A stretch of DNA of 64,000 nucleotides from the NCBI GenBank assembly GCA_963573385.1, contig CAUYLG010071720.1, positions 57,089 through 121,088 of the forward strand. The letters run 5' to 3'. A program made the position numbers and the translations under genes. Positions 40,110 through 51,200 of this stretch are shown here, in pieces; position 1 is the first letter of the stretch; every line of letters begins with the position of its first letter. Under the pieces are notes generated by a model that worked only from the letters and a program-made list of their open reading frames with translations, made no database searches and was not told where the DNA came from. This stretch comes from Cacajao melanocephalus (lineage: Eukaryota; Chordata; Mammalia; Primates; Pitheciidae).

Positions 40110-40300
40110 CAAAAATGATATAGTAAGCAAATAAAATATTTTTTAGTGAATTAAAATAAAAATGCAACATTGTCAAACAAATGCTTCAGGAAAGCAGTGC
40201 TTAGAAGAAATTTAAGATAAGATGTATAAGAAAAGGAACATCTCAAATCAACAACTTAATCTTTTAATTAAGGAATTAGAAAAAGAACAAACTTAAAAAC
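40110..40300 (+). mobile_element. Old L1 ORF2 fragment
   Basis: 'aaagcagtgcttagaagaaa' and 'ctcaaatcaacaacttaatc' followed by 'ggaattagaaaaagaacaaa' match the region of ORF2 between the endonuclease and reverse transcriptase. It is separate from the preceding L1. Confidence 0.6.
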
Positions 40301-40304
40301 AATT

Positions 40305-40451
40305 AAATGGGAATTCTACATCCAGTAAAACTATATTTTAAAAATGAGAAACAAATCCACATACTCCAAATTAGTAAAGAATGATATCACTTTTTGGCAA
40401 TAGACCTATTCTAAAAGATATACTAAAGGCTGCTTCAAGCTGAAAGGGTGT
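40305..40451 (+). mobile_element. Old L1M ORF1-end fragment, left of LTR
   Basis: 'gggaattctacatccagtaa' then 'agatatactaaaggctgctt' matches the 3' part of L1M ORF1. The LTR at 40452 interrupts it. Confidence 0.55.
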
Positions 40452-41082
40452 TGTTACCTGCGGAAGGTATTCCAGTAGATTTCAGAGAAAGAGAGGAAGT
40501 TTATTTAAAAAAAAAAAAAAAGCTTCAGAGCAGGAAAGAAAGGAAAGTGTACTTGGAAGAGATCCAAGTGGGCAACTTGAAGAACAAGTGTCCCATTTAA
40601 CTGTGATCCTAGAACTTTATAGGGAGGCCCACCTCCAGTGTCTTGTGCACGCCTTTCCCATGATTCTTCCCTTTCGGTGGACTGCCCACATGTGTAATGC
40701 CCTCCTTATCCTTGGGAAGTGAGCAAGCACAGTGTGTTTAGGAAGTTTTAAACATGTCCATCTCAGGCTTTCTTCCCTTTTCTGGTTGCATGCCCCAGGA
40801 AAGTCGTACTCCACCATTTTTTCCCTTAATACACAAGCTGGGAATCATTCACCTGAGATTTTATTAGAAGCCCCTTTTTTGCTTCTTCCTGGAACCTGCA
40901 TTCAATTAATGCTTTAATGTTAGCAAGTGTGGACCATTAGGAGATTGTCTCTCTCTAGTGCCTGCTGCCAATTTATCACTTTTAGAGAGCAATGTGATAA
41001 TTGTCAAACCGTCACCAACATTCCTAGTAGGTTGGGGCGAGTACTTCCTGCCCTGCTCCTGCCTGTCTGACTACCTGTAACA
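40452..41082 (-). mobile_element. Class-I solo LTR (631 bp, LTR8-like)
   Basis: Read on the minus strand it starts TG at 41082, has a TATA box (ctataaag; plus strand ctttata at 40615-40621), an AATAAA in the poly-pyrimidine-rich end (tttatt near 40502 on the plus strand), and ends CA at 40452. Flanks gtgt (40448-40451) and atgt (41083-41086) are compatible with a 4-bp duplication. L1M sequence continues on both sides, so it is an insertion. The name LTR8 is from memory. The 66-codon minus frame at 40617-40817 is LTR sequence. Confidence 0.75.
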
Positions 41083-41345
41083 ATGTGATACCAGATGTTA
41101 ACATGAATCTGCTACAGAATATCAGAAAAGGTAATAATGTAGGTGATTTTAAAAGACAATATAAATTGTTTTCTCTTTTAAAACAAAGGGCAATTAAAAA
41201 TAAGTTACACAATGCATTGTATTCATAACATACACATTTTTATATAACATGATACATATGTGTATATATATGTTAATAAGAGCAGAAAGGATGAGAAAGA
41301 AAATGGAGATACATAGAAACAAGAAAATTGCAACAAATATGTAAA
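41083..41345 (+). mobile_element. Old L1M inter-ORF fragment, right of LTR
   Basis: 'ggtaataatgtaggtgattt' and 'taaaagacaatataaattg' continue the L1M order broken at 40451, followed by A/T-rich sequence of the region between ORF1 and ORF2. Confidence 0.5.
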
Positions 41346-43130
41346 TCCAACACAATATTTTCTTTTCTATGGATTAGTGGCAATAAAAACCTTCATAGAA
41401 ACATAACAACAATGAAAAGCAGCATATTTGTTAAACTATTGTGGCTCACATAAGAATGATAAACTTACTTTGCAATATAGAATTGATGAGATGTAATTTT
41501 CTTATTATAAAATAAATGTGAATATTGTGTAGCATTACACAAATGCTTGTAAATCATAAAGTGTGAAAAATATCGTGCAAATTAAAATATACCTGAAAAA
41601 TATACCTGAAAAATACAATAAAAACATAGCTGTAACTCATTTTGCTCGAATTATGGGATTTCAGTGTGTTCATATGTGGTGGGGCATGTCTGAATTAAAA
41701 TCCTAGGCTGAATTAAAATGAGATTGATTAGACTGATATTATTGCTCAAATAACAGAATCTCCGTCTGTTTCCTCATCTATAAAATATAGATAGTAATAG
41801 TCTCAACATATTAAAATGTTGTAATAATAAGTTAACATATTTGAGTATTTGACATTTTCTAAACACTGAAATATTTTATTTTTGTTGTTCTTTACAGTTG
41901 TATCGATGTTTTTGAGTTAAACAACTTTGTTAACTCAAAATAACTTTATATAATAAATCACATTGTATTAGATTTTATTTAAAAAGAACCTTCCAAGTAT
42001 GCCTTTCAGCTTTACTTACTTATTTACAATTGCAATAACAAATAATGCAAAGCCGATTTCTTTCTTCTATTAATGCCATCACTTCCCCTTAGATTCCAAG
42101 CTTCAAAGCTGGGATCTGTTTTTGATTCAGAATACTTCCTCATTCAATTCATCTTTCACTAGATTAATTTTTCTTTGGCAACCTGTGCAATGTAATTTCC
42201 ATTTCCATTGCTGAAACTCTATTGGACATTATAGTATTATACTGTAATTTGTAATTAATCGATGATTATTATTTACTAATTATTTTATACATATGTTAAT
42301 AATACATTAGTTAACTTTCTTATTATTTCAAAGACCACTTTTTTTTCTTTTCTAGTTCTGGTTTGGCAAATTGGCACACATGTTTTCTGGCTACACAATA
42401 ATGTGCTAAGGAATATTTAAGCACTTCTTCATGAACATATGAATTTATATTCTTGTGGTACAACAAGATATGTGTGGAATGAAATATTAATAAACATTAG
42501 CTCCAATAAAAAAGCACAAGATGCCAAAGGAATTTTTTCACAGAATTTTTCCACAGAATGGTCTCACTCACAAGAGAGAATCCTATCACATGTTACTTTC
42601 TTTAAAACAACTTCAGCAACCGTTAGGCAGCATGATACCTCTTTTACTTTAATTTGTCCTAAAAACATTCTGAAGTTAATCTTTCCAATTGCTATTTTAA
42701 TCATGTTACTAACTCACTAAATAACGATTGAAGGTTTCATATGCTACTGTATAGCCTATTTATTCATTAAGTAGATATTACAGTACATTGCTGCATCTTC
42801 CATTTCTGTAGTAACTTGCTTTTCTTAAACAGATCATCAGCATGTTATGTAATAAATTTATCCATTCCAATTTATTGTTATCATCAGGATGTTTAAGGCT
42901 TATGTTTGTAATAGAGTTTTGTTTGAGGCAAACAAATCTTTATCTTATCTCAATTTTATAAAATGACTTTCAACTATTTTCTTTTAAAAAAATTACGTTT
43001 CGTATATCCATTCTTCCATGGATTCCAGAAGCCATATACATATAGAGAAAGGTTTCTTTTGACTACAAACAGCTTGATGAGCATTTGGTTAGAAGTTCTG
43101 AGTTCAAAATTCTAGTTGGTAATTTATTTT
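41346..43130. other. Unassigned AT-rich sequence with a possible MIR
   Basis: Mostly unrecognised. The only hint is the MIR-like piece at 41755-41890. A 93-codon frame at 42439-42720 has no features. Confidence 0.4.
41755..41890 (+). mobile_element. MIR fragment
   Basis: 'ctgtttcctcatctataaaa', 'agatagtaatagtctcaaca' and 'gttgtaataataagttaaca' follow the MIR core order. Short and diverged. Confidence 0.55.
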
Positions 43131-43500
43131 TAATAGACTTTATTTTTTAGTGCGGTTTTAGGTTCAGAGCAAATTTGAATGAGAGTTACAGAGATTTCCC
43201 ACATAAAACCTTCTCCCACCTATTTATAGCCTCCTCCATTACCAACATTTCCTACTTGAGTGGTACTTTGTTACAATTAATGAACCTGCATTTGCACATA
43301 ATTATTACCCAGAGTCCATGGTTTACACTAGAGTTCTTTCTTGGTGATATACATTTAATGGGTTTGAAAAAAATACATTGGGATGAATTCACTATTATAG
43401 TGTCATATAGTTTCGCTGCTCTAATAATCCTCTGTGCTCCACCTGCTTATCCCTCTCTCCCCCTTCATCCAATTTTTTATATATTTTTAAAAATATTAAC
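43131..43500 (-). mobile_element. L1M 3' end fragment
   Basis: Reversed 3' end: 'agactttattttttag', 'ggttttaggttcagagcaaa', 'ttgttacaattaatgaacct', 'cccagagtccatggtttaca', 'aataatcctctgtgctccac'. Same family segment as 6233-7735. The 110-codon plus frame at 43175-43507 is antisense L1, not a gene. Confidence 0.85.
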
Positions 43501-44816
43501 AATTTAGTGTTCAATTCAAATTAAAATTCAACATATATTCAAATGTCACTTTATGGAAGATTTTCTGATTACTATGTTAGATTTTTTGTTCTTTTATATC
43601 TATATCATTTAAAACTTATTCAATAATTACAGCTATTTAGCACCTTTTTGTGAAACATATTTTATGTGAGTGTTAATGGTATAAAAATAAAATAGACTCA
43701 GTTCCTCAGGTAACTGGTCTACTTTACTCCAAAAAGATCCCTTCATACTATGTAACTGGAGCAGATAGTCTACCTGTCATATGTGTATGTCATATCCACA
43801 ACTTAAACACTCTTTCTTGTTAAGATTTTTCTTGTCAGATAAATATACCTAAATTTTTCTTCAAATGCAGATCTATTACTCATAGTAAACACAGTTAGCA
43901 CCCATGTGCAGAAATAATAAACCCATTCTTATTTTCTTGTAGTAACTCTTACTTCATATATATATATTGCATTTTCATATACTTATTAGTACACATCCTC
44001 TGTTGTTTATCATTTAAAATACCTTGGGTTTCAGCAAAGTGACTGATTTTTGATTCAGATTACTTTCTCTGTCTTCTAGTAAAACAGTTGTCATGTCTTT
44101 GCTTTTGCTAAAGAAATGCAAAGGCCTTTTTCTTTAAAGTAATTAACTTTTGGAGTTATGTATATTCAATAAAGAATTCTTAGCTTAGACCACATCTCTT
44201 TTTATTGGTATCACTGACAAGCTCTAACTTTAAACAGTTGTTACTGAAAAGTCCGATGTTAAAGCCCGAGTGAGAGCTGCTATAACCAACACATGCATTG
44301 CACAGAATACATATCATTTTGTCTAGAATTTATTGCTAAATTTTGGGGAAATTTTAACACATATTTAATTAAAGAAAAAAGAGAAACTGGACATTTTATA
44401 AGATATAACAGAGAATATCAACATTTTTAGAATGACTACCAAATTTTAAACTTTAAGTAGTATCCTGAGTCATTAAAATTCCTGGAACAACAAAAAAAAA
44501 ATGTGAAAAACATGAATGTCAACAATTTCAGGTCAAAAAGTAATTCAAATGTGTAAAATTCCAAATTTGTAGATATTTTAGGGTTTTGTTAAATACAATT
44601 TTTGGATCTTATTTCAATTATATGCATTTATATAAATGATATATGGCTGCAAGTAAGTCTAAATAAGTAAAAATGAACTCATACAATCTTTATAAACTAA
44701 AAATCCTAACTAGTAAGAAAGCATTGTGCACTAGTTTAATTATCACTGTGTTAACTTTACTTTTGGTACATGATATGTCATGTTTTACAATCTCTACCAT
44801 AGACAAAGCAAAGAAG
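43501..44816. other. Unassigned AT-rich sequence
   Basis: Nothing recognised. Confidence 0.4.
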
Positions 44817-44910
44817 ATGATAAATAGGTAGATGATAGATCAATAGGTAGATAGATAGATACATACATACAAGCACACATACATAAATACATACATACAT
44901 GCATATTACA
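44817..44910. repeat. Tetranucleotide repeat, GATA and TACA types
   Basis: Imperfect 'taggtagatgatagat' units passing into 'tacatacatacaagcac' units. Confidence 0.9.
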
Positions 44911-45056
44911 GGTGTCCGGAACCTCTGTGCCACTAAAACTTAGCTGTCTGTGGTCTGTTAGGAACCTGGCCTCAAAGCAAGGAGTGAGTGGTGGGTGAGC
45001 AAGTGAAGCTTCATCGTTTACTTTTTACAACTCATATTTATCATCTTTTTTACCTG
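44911..45056 (+). mobile_element. MER1-type hAT MITE, 5' part
   Basis: 'caggtgtccggaacctctg', 'ggtctgttaggaacctgg', 'gagtgagtggtgggtgagc' and 'gaagcttcatc' match the first half of the MER1A/MER1B consensus. The second half is missing. Confidence 0.75.
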
Positions 45057-46199
45057 AGCTTTTGGTGTCATGTCTAAGTAATTCTGGCCAAAAGTAAGAG
45101 CCTATTTTTTTCTAACAATTTTATTCTTTTCACTCTTACTATCAGCCCTGTGTCGAGCATCCTTCTTACATGTCTGTAATTGTTTCTCTGTGACTGTCTC
45201 CAGGATTAATTATGGTTAAGTTTATTAGGCTTTCATGGCAACACTTAATGATTAATCCTTTCCACTAAGTCCTTTGTTCTAAGTGAAGTAATTTATTTCA
45301 TGACACAGAAATAATTGGACCTTAACTCTGAGAAGTTTTTATAGATTTAGTGATTATTGTAACTACTGGGTGTGAGCGTAGTATACTTGATTTGGTCAAT
45401 GGTATAACACTGAGCTTAATTGGTATTTATAGCCGAAAGCATTTCTGAAATTTGACTTTGACTATTTGGGAATTAGAAGAAATGGCATTTTCAAACCTAC
45501 AAGTTGCCAAAATTGTGGGCTATTTTTAGTCTTCATTTATTTTTGCTTTCAAACTAGCCAATTATTTCCTGAACACATTTATTTCTTGTATTACCTTGTA
45601 TTATTTTGCCAGTTATAACCACAGAAATCACATCATATTATAGGATTTCTATTCCTAAACCCTTCCCCTAGAGCTACAATATATTATATACCTGATGTGC
45701 TTTCCAAGCTCCCAAAGACAAATGTTTGTCAAATAATTTGCCAATATGTAAATAGTCTTATATTTCCTGTTGTAACAATTTCTATATAGAACACCCTTCT
45801 TGCACACTGTCTTTATTTTTTTATGATAATAAAATTTGTGTATTAGACAAAATGTATTAAATTATATTGCAGTAACAACAAACAGAAAAATCTTAGTAGT
45901 TTATAATAAACAAAGTCTGCCTTACATAAAATACACTCATTGAAGTTGAACTGGGTGGTCTAACCTACATACTCCTATCCAGAAGCCAGGCTGACAGAAC
46001 GGATCATCTGAAATGCCCCTGATCCTGCTTTGAACAGGCTATTGGCTACCACAAATGGATAATGAGTAAATAATATACATAGAGATTATAATGTTTATAC
46101 TTTTGTATAGAGAGTGATGGTAAAAACAAGTCCTCCATCCTTCTCAAAGAAGGTAAAAAACAGAAGAGAAAAGGAACAAAAAATAGGCAGCATATTTAG
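45057..46199. other. Unassigned AT-rich sequence
   Basis: A stretch at about 45835-46060 ('gcagtaacaacaaacag ... aagccaggctgacag') resembles a common old LTR-type repeat, but I could not settle on a family. Confidence 0.3.
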
Positions 46200-46614
46200 A
46201 AAGTGCTGAAATAAATGATAAACATGACCTGATAAAAGGGTAACTTTGATAAATTTAAATAGAATAAATGTTTTAGATAAGAATATTTTTGGATTGTATA
46301 ACTTAACCTAATAATAAGACCTAAATACAAATGAGCTATATGAACTACAATACTTTCTTTTAAAAGTAAAATGGATAAAAAAATGTACCATGCAATTATT
46401 AGCTAGAAGAAAGTGGAGGCTACTTAAAGGAAAACACGTTATTACAGACAAAGAGATCACCTTCTGTAAATTATAGGTCTAATTTAACATTACACAAATT
46501 AGACTTTATGTTTCCATAAAATGATATAACCAAATAAGGAGCTAGTAAAACCTAATAAGAAGATAATGAGACAAGAAAATTGCATATCAATATTGTCCTG
46601 GAATATAAAATAAA
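46200..46614 (+). mobile_element. Probable old L1M inter-ORF/ORF2 start
   Basis: Words such as 'aaatgtaccatgcaattatt' and 'acagacaaagagatcac' resemble the L1M ORF2 5' region in the same orientation as the clearer L1 that follows. Weak assignment. Confidence 0.35.
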
Positions 46615-46992
46615 AGTTACTCAAATCAAAAAGGAAGAAGCTTTATTGTCCTTTTTGCACATCATATCAGCTTATATTTGGAAAAACCTAAAGATTCCAC
46701 CAAAAAATTGTTAGAACTGATAAACAAATTCAGCACAATGGCAGGATACAGAATCAACATACAAAAATGAGTAGCATTTCTATATGCCAACAGTGAATCC
46801 TTTGAAAAAATAAATTAAGAAAGTAATCCCATTTACAATAGTGACAAAAAGAAATATTTGGGAATGAACCAAAAATTAAGATATCTATAATTAAAACTAT
46901 AAAACACTGATGGAGAAAAGTTATGAGAACATCAGAAAATTGAGAGATATTTTATATTTATGTATTAGAAGAATCAATATGGTTAAAATGTT
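46615..46992 (+). mobile_element. Old L1 ORF2, left of THE1
   Basis: 'ctgataaacaaattcagcac', 'gcaggatacagaatcaac', 'tatgccaacagtgaatcctt' and 'agaatcaatatggttaaaat' are the ORF2 order downstream of the catalytic box. It ends exactly at the THE1 element. The L1 continues, in inverted orientation, at 50171 leftward. Confidence 0.9.
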
Positions 46993-47319
46993 TGTATCAG
47001 TTTGTTTTCATGCTGCTGATTAAAACATACCAGAGCCTGGGCAATTTACAAAAGAAAGAGGTTGATAGAATTTACAGTTCCACATGACTAGGAAGCCCTC
47101 AAAATCATGGTGGGAGTTGAAAGTCATGTTGCACATGGTTGCAGACAAGAGAAGAGAGCTTGTGCATGGAAACTCCGTTTTTTTAAAACTGTCAGATCTT
47201 ATGAGACTTACTCACTTTCATGAGAAAAGCACAGGAAAGACCTGCTCCCATGATTCAATTATATCTCACTGGCTCCTTCCCACATGAGATTTGGTTGGGG
47301 ACACAGCCAAACAACATCA
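46993..47319 (-). mobile_element. THE1 LTR, 3' copy
   Basis: Minus-strand THE1 LTR: 'tgtatcagtttgttttcatg' at its end, 'ccagagcctgggcaatttac', 'gatcttatgagacttactca', 'tgggagttgaaagtcatg', and 'ggggacacagccaaacaaca' at its start. Target duplication atgtt at 46988-46992; the partner is at 50172-50176 (see the inversion). Confidence 0.95.
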
Positions 47320-48862
47320 TTCTGCACCTAGCCTCTCCCAAATCTCATGTCCTTGAATTTTGAAACCAATCATGCTTTCCCAACAGCCCCCCAAAGTCTT
47401 AACTCATTTCAGCATTGACTTACAAGTTCACAGTCAGAAGTCTTATCTAAGACAAGGCAAGTCCCTTTCACCTAAGAGCCTGTAAAATCTAAAGCAAGTT
47501 AGTTACTTCCTGGATACAGTGGTGGTACAGGCACTGGGTAAATACAGCTTTTTCAAATGAGAGAAATACAAAGGGGCTAATGATGCCACACCAATCCAAA
47601 ACCCAGCAGGGCAGTCAAATCTTAATGCTCCAAAATGAACTCCTTTGACTTCATGTCTTATATCCAGGTCATGTTGATGCAAGAGGTGGGTTTCCATGGT
47701 ATTGGGCAGCTCTGCCCCTGTGTCTTTGCAGGGTACAGCCTCCCTTCTGGCTGTTTTCATGGAATGGCATTGAGTGTCTGTGACTTTTCCAGGTACACAG
47801 TACAAGCTGTAGGTGGATCTACCATTCTGGGGACGGGAGGACGGTGGCCCTCTTCTCACCACTACATTAGATTGTGCCCCAGAAGGGACTCTGTGTGGGG
47901 GCTCCGATCCCACATTTCCCTTCCACACTGCCCTAGCAGAGGTTCTTCATGAGGGCCATGCCCCTGGAACAAACTTCTGCCTGGGCATCCAGGCATTTCC
48001 AACATCCTCTGAAATCTATGTGGAGGTTCCCAAACACAAATTCTTGACTTCCGTGCATTTACAGGCTCAACACCATGTGGAAGCTGCCAAGGCTTGGAGC
48101 TTGCAGTCTCTGAAGCCAGGACCCAAGCTCTATGGTGGCCCCTTTCAGCCGTGGATGGAGTGGCTGGAATGCAGGGCACCAAATCCCTAGGATAAACACA
48201 GCATGGGGACTCTGGGCCCACCACACGGAACCAATTTTTCCTCCTAGGCCTCCAGACCTATGATAGGATGGGCTGTCATGAAGATCTCTTACATGCTGTG
48301 GAGATATTTTTCCCATTGGTTTGGGAATTAACACTTGACTCCTCACTACTTATACAAATTTCTGCAGCCTGCTTGACTTTCTTCTCAGAAGATGGGATTT
48401 TCTTTTCTATCTGATTTTCAGGCTGCAGCACTGCCAAACGTTTATGTGCTGCTTCCCTTGCAAAACTGAATGCCTTTAACAGCACCTAAGGCACCTCTTG
48501 AATGCTTTACTGCTTAAAAATTTCTTCTCCCAAGTAGCCTAAATCTTGTTTCTCAAGTTCAAAGTTTCACAGATTTCTATGGCAGGGCAAAATAATGCCA
48601 GTCTCTTTGCTAAAACATAACAAGAGTCGCCTATGCTCTAGTTCGCGACAACTTCCTCATATCTATCTGAGAGCACCTCAGCCTAGACCTTACTGTTCAT
48701 GTAACTATTAGCATTTTTGTTATTCCAAATATTCCTACACTTTCTGTCTTCTTCAGAGCCCACTAAACTGTTCCAACCTCTACCTGCTACACAGTTCCAA
48801 AGTCACTTTCACATTTTTGGGTATTTTGTCAGCAGTGCCCCACTCTATTGGTACCAATTTAC
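47320..48862 (-). mobile_element. THE1 internal sequence
   Basis: About 1.54 kb of the non-LTR part of THE1, close to full length, on the minus strand. Recognised blocks include 'cccccaaagtcttaactcat', 'ggggctccgatcccacattt' and 'tgctaaaacataacaagagt'. MaLR elements never encoded a full retroviral gene set. The region is broken by stops; the longest remnant is the 141-codon minus frame at 47503-47928, which I do not treat as functional. Confidence 0.94.
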
Positions 48863-49118
48863 TCTATTAGTCTGTTTTCACATTGTTGATAAAGACATTA
48901 CTGAGACAGGGCAATTTATATAAGAAGTATGTTTATTGGACTTACAGTTCCATATGGCTGGGGAGACATCACAATCATGACAGAAGATGAAAGGCACATC
49001 TCACATGGTAGCAGACAAGAGAAGATAGCTTGTGCAGGAAAACTCCCCTTTTTAAAAGCATCAGATCTCATGAGACTCATTCACTGAAACAAGAACAGCA
49101 TAGAAAAGACTTGCCTTC
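48863..49118 (-). mobile_element. THE1 LTR, 5' copy, first piece
   Basis: 'tctattagtctgttttcaca', 'gttccatatggctggggaga' and 'gatctcatgagactcattca' are the downstream part of the second THE1 LTR. It is interrupted at 49118 by an ERVK-like LTR. Confidence 0.94.
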
Positions 49119-49725
49119 TATTGGGAAAAGCAGCAAAAGAGAAATGACTTACTGAATGCCTACGTAAATTGATTATGAGTAACATGTAAACAAGGAACAA
49201 CAAACTGCAGAAGGCTGCAAGAGGCCTCTGAGGAGGAAGGCCTCTCCATGCCTCATGTTCCGGTGCAGGGTGACCTAGGCTCTGTTACCATAAACATTGT
49301 GCTCTAGGACATAAAACCTCTTAATAGCACTATGACATAGCCAGACTTTAAAGCTCCTTGTAAGTCCTGAGTTCCACCAGCTGCACATAGATAATAAGCT
49401 AAAGATAACCAAATGTTCTTGTTTTGTGAAACTCGCAAACTACCACTGTTATCAGTCCTTAGGTTGACACACCAGTTCTGGCTCACTGATTCACTTCTGG
49501 CTCACTGATTCACTCCACCATCACTCCACCCCTACCCTATAGATCAAAGTGATTGTAATCAATAAATAGTGTAAATGATCAGAGCTCAGAGCCTTCACTG
49601 TCTCCTCCAAAGTAATGAGTGATGACCCCCTAGTCCCACCATCTCTCTTAATCTGTCTTTTTCTCATTCCTTTGTTGCCACCAAACACAGGGTTCCTATA
49701 GGTAATGGAGGACTGGTTCCCTAGA
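49119..49725 (+). mobile_element. ERVK-like solo LTR (607 bp, LTR14-like) in THE1
   Basis: Inserted in the THE1 LTR with 6-bp flanks gccttc (49113-49118) and gctatc (49726-49731), four of six identical; six bases is the size used by ERVK. The unit begins 'tattgggaaaagcag' (TG mutated to TA) and ends '...ccctaga' (CA mutated to GA). Its inner words ('gtgacctaggctctgttacc', 'cagagctcagagccttcact', 'ctttttctcattcctttg') fit an HML-type LTR, which I compare to LTR14 from memory. No internal viral DNA is present. Confidence 0.8.
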
Positions 49726-49779
49726 GCTATCATGATTCAATTATCTCCTCCTGAGTCCCTCCCACACACATGGGAATTT
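49726..49779 (-). mobile_element. THE1 LTR, 5' copy, second piece
   Basis: 'atgattcaattatctcctcc', 'gagtccctcccacacaca' and 'tgggaattta' continue the THE1 LTR after the inserted LTR. The last ~40 bases of the LTR are missing here and are found inverted at 50177-50216. Confidence 0.92.
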
Positions 49780-50171
49780 AATTTCTTTTATTGCCAAATA
49801 ATATTCCATTGTATGTATATTCCACATTTATTGTCAATTTACTAACTGATGGATAAATATGTTCATATGGATTTATTTCTGGGTTATCTATCCTTTTCTG
49901 TTTGTTGATGGGTCTGTTTTATGAAGTACCATGCTGTTTTGGTTACTGTAACACTGTATTATAATTTGAAATTAGGTAATGCAATTCCTCCAGTTTTATT
50001 CTTTTTGTTTAGGATAGCTTTGACTATTCTCAGTCTTTGATTAGGATAACTTTGGCTATTCTCAGTCTTTTGTGGTTCCACATAAATTGTAGGATTATTT
50101 CTTCTATTTCTGTGAAGACTGCAGTTAGTATTTTTATAAGGCTTTCATTGAATCTATCTCTGGATAGTATG
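49780..50171 (-). mobile_element. Old L1 ORF2 piece in inverted orientation
   Basis: Read on the minus strand: 'atgtccatactatccagaga', 'ttcacagaaatagaagaaat', 'cctacaatttatgtggaacc', 'aaaactggaggaattgcatt', 'accaaaacagcatggtactt'. The first words are exactly what should follow 46987 in the L1. A 32-bp near-tandem duplication lies at 50009-50072. The 60-codon minus frame at 50030-50212 spans L1 and LTR sequence. Confidence 0.9.
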
Positions 50172-50176
50172 GACAT

Positions 50177-50216
50177 TGATATGGTTTGGCTGTGTCCCCA
50201 TCCAAATCTCATCTTG
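50177..50216 (+). mobile_element. THE1 LTR 5' terminus, displaced by inversion
   Basis: 'tgatatggtttggctgtgtc' and 'cccatccaaatctcatctt' are the first 40 bases of a THE1 LTR, oriented opposite to the rest of the element. gacat at 50172-50176 is the reverse complement of atgtc, the expected second target duplication. Confidence 0.92.
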
Positions 50217-51200
50217 GCAAAAAATGATAAACTTGGAATATAAGTTACTGTGATTTTATGTGGCTTAAAACTGTTGGGAAGCAGTTCCCTATAGGTTTCT
50301 TGTGTTGTTGTGTCTTGTGAAGTGGGTCACAGACTGCCCTTTGTTTCAGAGTATCTTTTCAAGAATGTTTTATAGCAAATGATTTTGAAAAACATAGTGA
50401 CTTCCTCTGTATCTACAGGAAGGTTTGTTATAATCTTGAAAGACTTAGTACCTCCCTCCAGAACAAATGGAAGTATGATAACTTCCTATTATAAAGAGAT
50501 ATGGTGAACTAAACTGAGGGGTCTTATTCTGAATTCGCACAAAAAAAAAAATGCTGGAATTATGGCTACTACTACTACTGTGAAAATAAACTATCTCTTA
50601 CCTCTGATCCAGGAGTTTTGTGTCTTCTACCAGAATCCATGATGTTAGTTTTCATGTAGTATAAAATTTGACACTTCACATTTCTCGAAAAAAATACTGC
50701 TTAATCACTATAAATGCATAGGTTGAGAAAACTCCTCACTCTTCAGTAGAGTATGTTATCCAATTTGTATTTCAGGTGTTGTCAAATGTTGTAATTACAA
50801 AGGGGAAATATATCTAATGTGAACATACTGAATCCTTTGTAAACAGAAAAATAAAATAGCCTAGTCATTATGGTCATTCAGTGCATTGTTTGCCATTTTC
50901 TCTTTCTCTCAGCATGACAACATACAATGTCAGCTGGATCATAGCTTCCAGGTGATTGATGATCATCATGCAGTGTAAGGGAAAAAAAAAAAAAACTATC
51001 CTCATAAGCCACTAAATTGTGTAGCTGTTTGTAAGTGAAGTATAAACTAGATTATCTTGAATCATGCATGTAAAATTTACCAGTGAAATCTTGACCTAAT
51101 CTTAATAAAAATCTTTTTCATCACTGAAGCATGGAAACACATCTAGAACACTTTTATCCATTTACATATATCTTGCTTTGTTTTCAATTAACTATGGAAA
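50217..51200. other. Unassigned sequence
   Basis: AT-rich, with no repeat recognised. Confidence 0.4.

Noticed and set aside
43175..43507. 110-codon plus-strand frame
   Set aside because: Antisense reading of an L1M 3' end.
47503..47928. 141-codon minus-strand frame
   Set aside because: Lies wholly inside THE1 internal sequence. It is the remnant of a non-functional MaLR region, not a host gene.
48600..48920. Possible tRNA-like or primer-binding sequence beside the THE1 LTR
   Set aside because: I could not match it to a tRNA 3' end by eye, and the position alone is not evidence.
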